This document shows, piece by piece, positions 4,997 through 6,686 of a DNA stretch of 6,686 nucleotides. The first letter of the stretch is position 1. Each line of letters begins with the position of its first letter. The stretch comes from JAZUCT01 sp045639255. GTDB taxonomy: Bacteria > Bacillota > Clostridia > Christensenellales > UBA1242. Under the pieces are notes generated by a model. The model saw only the letters and a program-made list of their open reading frames with translations. It was not told the origin of the DNA and did no database searches. The DNA lies in NCBI GenBank assembly GCA_045639255.1, contig JAZUCT010000050.1, positions 1-6,686 on the forward strand, read 5' to 3'. The translations under genes and the position numbers were made by a program.

Positions 4997-6686
4997 ATGA
5001 AAGAAAAAAAGAAATTAAGTTTATTTTCAATTATTGCAAGTTTTGTTTTGGTTTCAATTTGTGCTGTTTTTGCAGTAACAAATGCATGGTTCTATAACTC
5101 CGACCAAAAAAATATTTCAGTTTCGTTGGGCAAAGAAGTTTCTGTTGTTGTGGATACTTCTTCAGTAACAACATCTTCAAAAGTTTTGCCTGGTGAAAGG
5201 GTAAGTTTTCAAGCGGTTAAAATAAACATTCCTGCAAACACTTCAAATTGTTATGTTCGTGTTTCCATTAAAGCAGGCAGTTTTCTTGTTATGGATTCTT
5301 CAACCGTGGTTTCAGGAACACAAACTTATAACTGGGTGCTTTTTGGCGGATATTTTTATTTAACTCCATCGTCAGTTAATTCTCTTTCTGAAATTCCAGA
5401 AGCGGTTTCACTTAACGAACTTTCTGCTGGTGATAGTGTTTCTCTTACAATTTCAAATGTGCTTATTCTTTCAGAACTAACACAAGAAAATGCTGGTGCA
5501 AATGCATCAATCAAAATAACCGCAGAAGCAGTTCAATCTGTGGCATATCAACCATCAATTTGGGAAGATATAACCGCAAGCATTGCAGAAATTGAGGTTA
5601 TAACTTCAAACATTATTCCTGGATATGATCTTATTGGGTTTAATGTTGACCCAGAATATGCAGATGAAGTGGTAGTTGTTGGTGTAACACCAGACGAAAA
5701 ACAAACATTAAGTGCACAAACACAACGCCAAGCAATTCTTAACACTTGGAATAAAGATTCAATTGCTTATTTAAAAGAATGTTTAACAAATGCTGCTAAT
5801 CTTAGTGGCATAACTGATCAAACTGTAATAGATGAAGAATTTAATAAATTAACACAAAACGATTTTGTGAATATAAATTCAACACTTTTCACACAAGAAT
5901 ATCGAAATCAACTTCAACAAGAACTAAGAAATTATAACCAAGAAATAATAGCTTTATTGTATGCCCTTGCGCCAAGCCGACTTAACATAATGTATAGTAT
6001 TATAAATAACAAAAATGCTTTTATAGTTTCAAACACAAACACTTACAAAACTTTGTTTGAATTTAAAGATTCAATTATTAAAGCTAATGTTAACAACACA
6101 AATTATGTTTTCAGTCCAACCTCCAACACCGCATTATTTTGTAATGTTGTTGGAACAAATCCTGAAGTTGAAATTCCAGCTTCAATTAACTATAGCGGTT
6201 CAACTTATTATGTTAATGGTGTTGGCGATAATGTTGCTGCTCAAGATGAATCTTATAAACGATTTCCAGCAACAATCAAAAAACTTACTTATTGTATAAA
6301 TGAGATTTTAGAAGATATATTAAGTGGAATAACTCAACTTGAAGAACTTTACTTAAATTTTACAAATTTAAATAAATTTATAGATCCTGATACTTATATT
6401 TCTGGACTTAGTAATACTTTAAAAATTTTAACAATGCCAACAACAATGCTGACAACTATTGATCAAGGCACTTTTTCACAGTTTTCCAAGTTGGAAAAAG
6501 TAACGCTTCCAAATAACATAACAACAATAGAGAGAGAAGCCTTTTATGAATGCTCTGCTCTTACTGAAATAAACATACCAGAAGGTGTAACAAAAATTGG
6601 ATATGATGCATTTAGAAGATGCAGTTCACTTACCAGTATAGAATTACCATCAACATTAAAAACAATAGAGGAATTTGCATTTAGTT
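4997..6686 (+). CDS. Secreted BspA-like LRR protein, SipW-type signal peptide (3'-partial)
   Basis: The reading frame is open from the ATG to the window edge: 563 codons are visible and the end is missing. It is a full-length paralogue of the protein at 2853-4823. The signal peptide has the same length (basic MKEKKK, hydrophobic core, then TNAWFYNSD, likely cleaved after Ala30). The N-terminal domain shares GKEVSV, DTSSV, SNCY (83-86), YFYLTP, VNSLS, AVQS and WED at identical residues 189-191. The helical middle carries TQEYRNQLQQEL (299-310); VEIPASINYSG and VNGVG (406-410) follow. From about residue 436 the protein is leucine-rich, with regular LRR_5 (BspA-type) units: the prolines at 481, 505, 528 and 551 are 24, 23 and 23 residues apart, each after an I/L/V-rich strand, with AFYECSALTEI and AFRRCSSLTSI in the canonical pattern. 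It is probably an exported surface protein. The C-terminal anchor, if any, lies outside the window. The ligand is unknown. Confidence 0.87.
   Translation, partial: MKEKKKLSLFSIIASFVLVSICAVFAVTNAWFYNSDQKNISVSLGKEVSVVVDTSSVTTSSKVLPGERVSFQAVKINIPANTSNCYVRVSIKAGSFLVMDSSTVVSGTQTYNWVLFGGYFYLTPSSVNSLSEIPEAVSLNELSAGDSVSLTISNVLILSELTQENAGANASIKITAEAVQSVAYQPSIWEDITASIAEIEVITSNIIPGYDLIGFNVDPEYADEVVVVGVTPDEKQTLSAQTQRQAILNTWNKDSIAYLKECLTNAANLSGITDQTVIDEEFNKLTQNDFVNINSTLFTQEYRNQLQQELRNYNQEIIALLYALAPSRLNIMYSIINNKNAFIVSNTNTYKTLFEFKDSIIKANVNNTNYVFSPTSNTALFCNVVGTNPEVEIPASINYSGSTYYVNGVGDNVAAQDESYKRFPATIKKLTYCINEILEDILSGITQLEELYLNFTNLNKFIDPDTYISGLSNTLKILTMPTTMLTTIDQGTFSQFSKLEKVTLPNNITTIEREAFYECSALTEINIPEGVTKIGYDAFRRCSSLTSIELPSTLKTIEEFAFS

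Noticed and set aside
6057..6299. 80-residue open frame on the plus strand
   Set aside because: It lies out of frame within the second surface-protein gene, whose reading frame matches its paralogue across this stretch.
112..6686. Mycoplasma-like code with TGA read as tryptophan
   Set aside because: No in-frame TGA occurs in any of the three genes and tryptophan is always TGG, so the AT-rich composition alone does not support a changed code.

Overview
The window comes from an AT-rich bacterial genome that uses the standard code: Trp is always TGG, and the two complete genes end in TAG and TAA. Shine-Dalgarno sites, extended -10 promoters, a phosphoketolase and SipW-type secretion signals joined to BspA-like leucine-rich repeats together suggest a low-GC member of the Bacillota (Firmicutes), perhaps a host-associated anaerobe. 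This placement is inference; no rRNA or other taxonomic marker is present.

Layout, all genes on the + strand. (1) 1-111: a leader holding a weak promoter candidate, a perfect A/T-only inverted repeat and a GGGGG-type ribosome binding site. (2) 112-2493: a complete, intact xylulose-5-phosphate/fructose-6-phosphate phosphoketolase (xfp). (3) 2494-2852: 359 bases without a credible gene. It holds a cluster of hairpins behind xfp, then a visibly GC-richer block of three consecutive 8-bp-stem hairpins that looks like a palindromic intergenic repeat, then a good promoter. (4) 2853-4823: a complete 656-residue secreted or surface protein with a SipW-type signal peptide, a TasA-like N-terminal beta domain (inferred), a middle helical region and a degenerate BspA-type LRR tail, followed by a clear intrinsic terminator. 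(5) 4824-4996: terminator, A/T inverted repeat, and a promoter whose -10 lies inside a near-perfect palindrome. (6) 4997-6686: a second surface protein, full-length paralogue of the first, open at the window edge and carrying canonical 23-residue LRR_5 repeats.

The phosphoketolase is a central carbon enzyme making acetyl phosphate and is probably unrelated in function to the two surface proteins. The latter are transcribed separately (terminator plus own promoter each) but share the same translation-start leader and the same architecture, so they look like a tandem gene duplication. The most interesting candidate in the window is this pair: an export and possibly fibre-forming module fused to an adhesive-type LRR domain, possibly part of a longer array running past the right edge.
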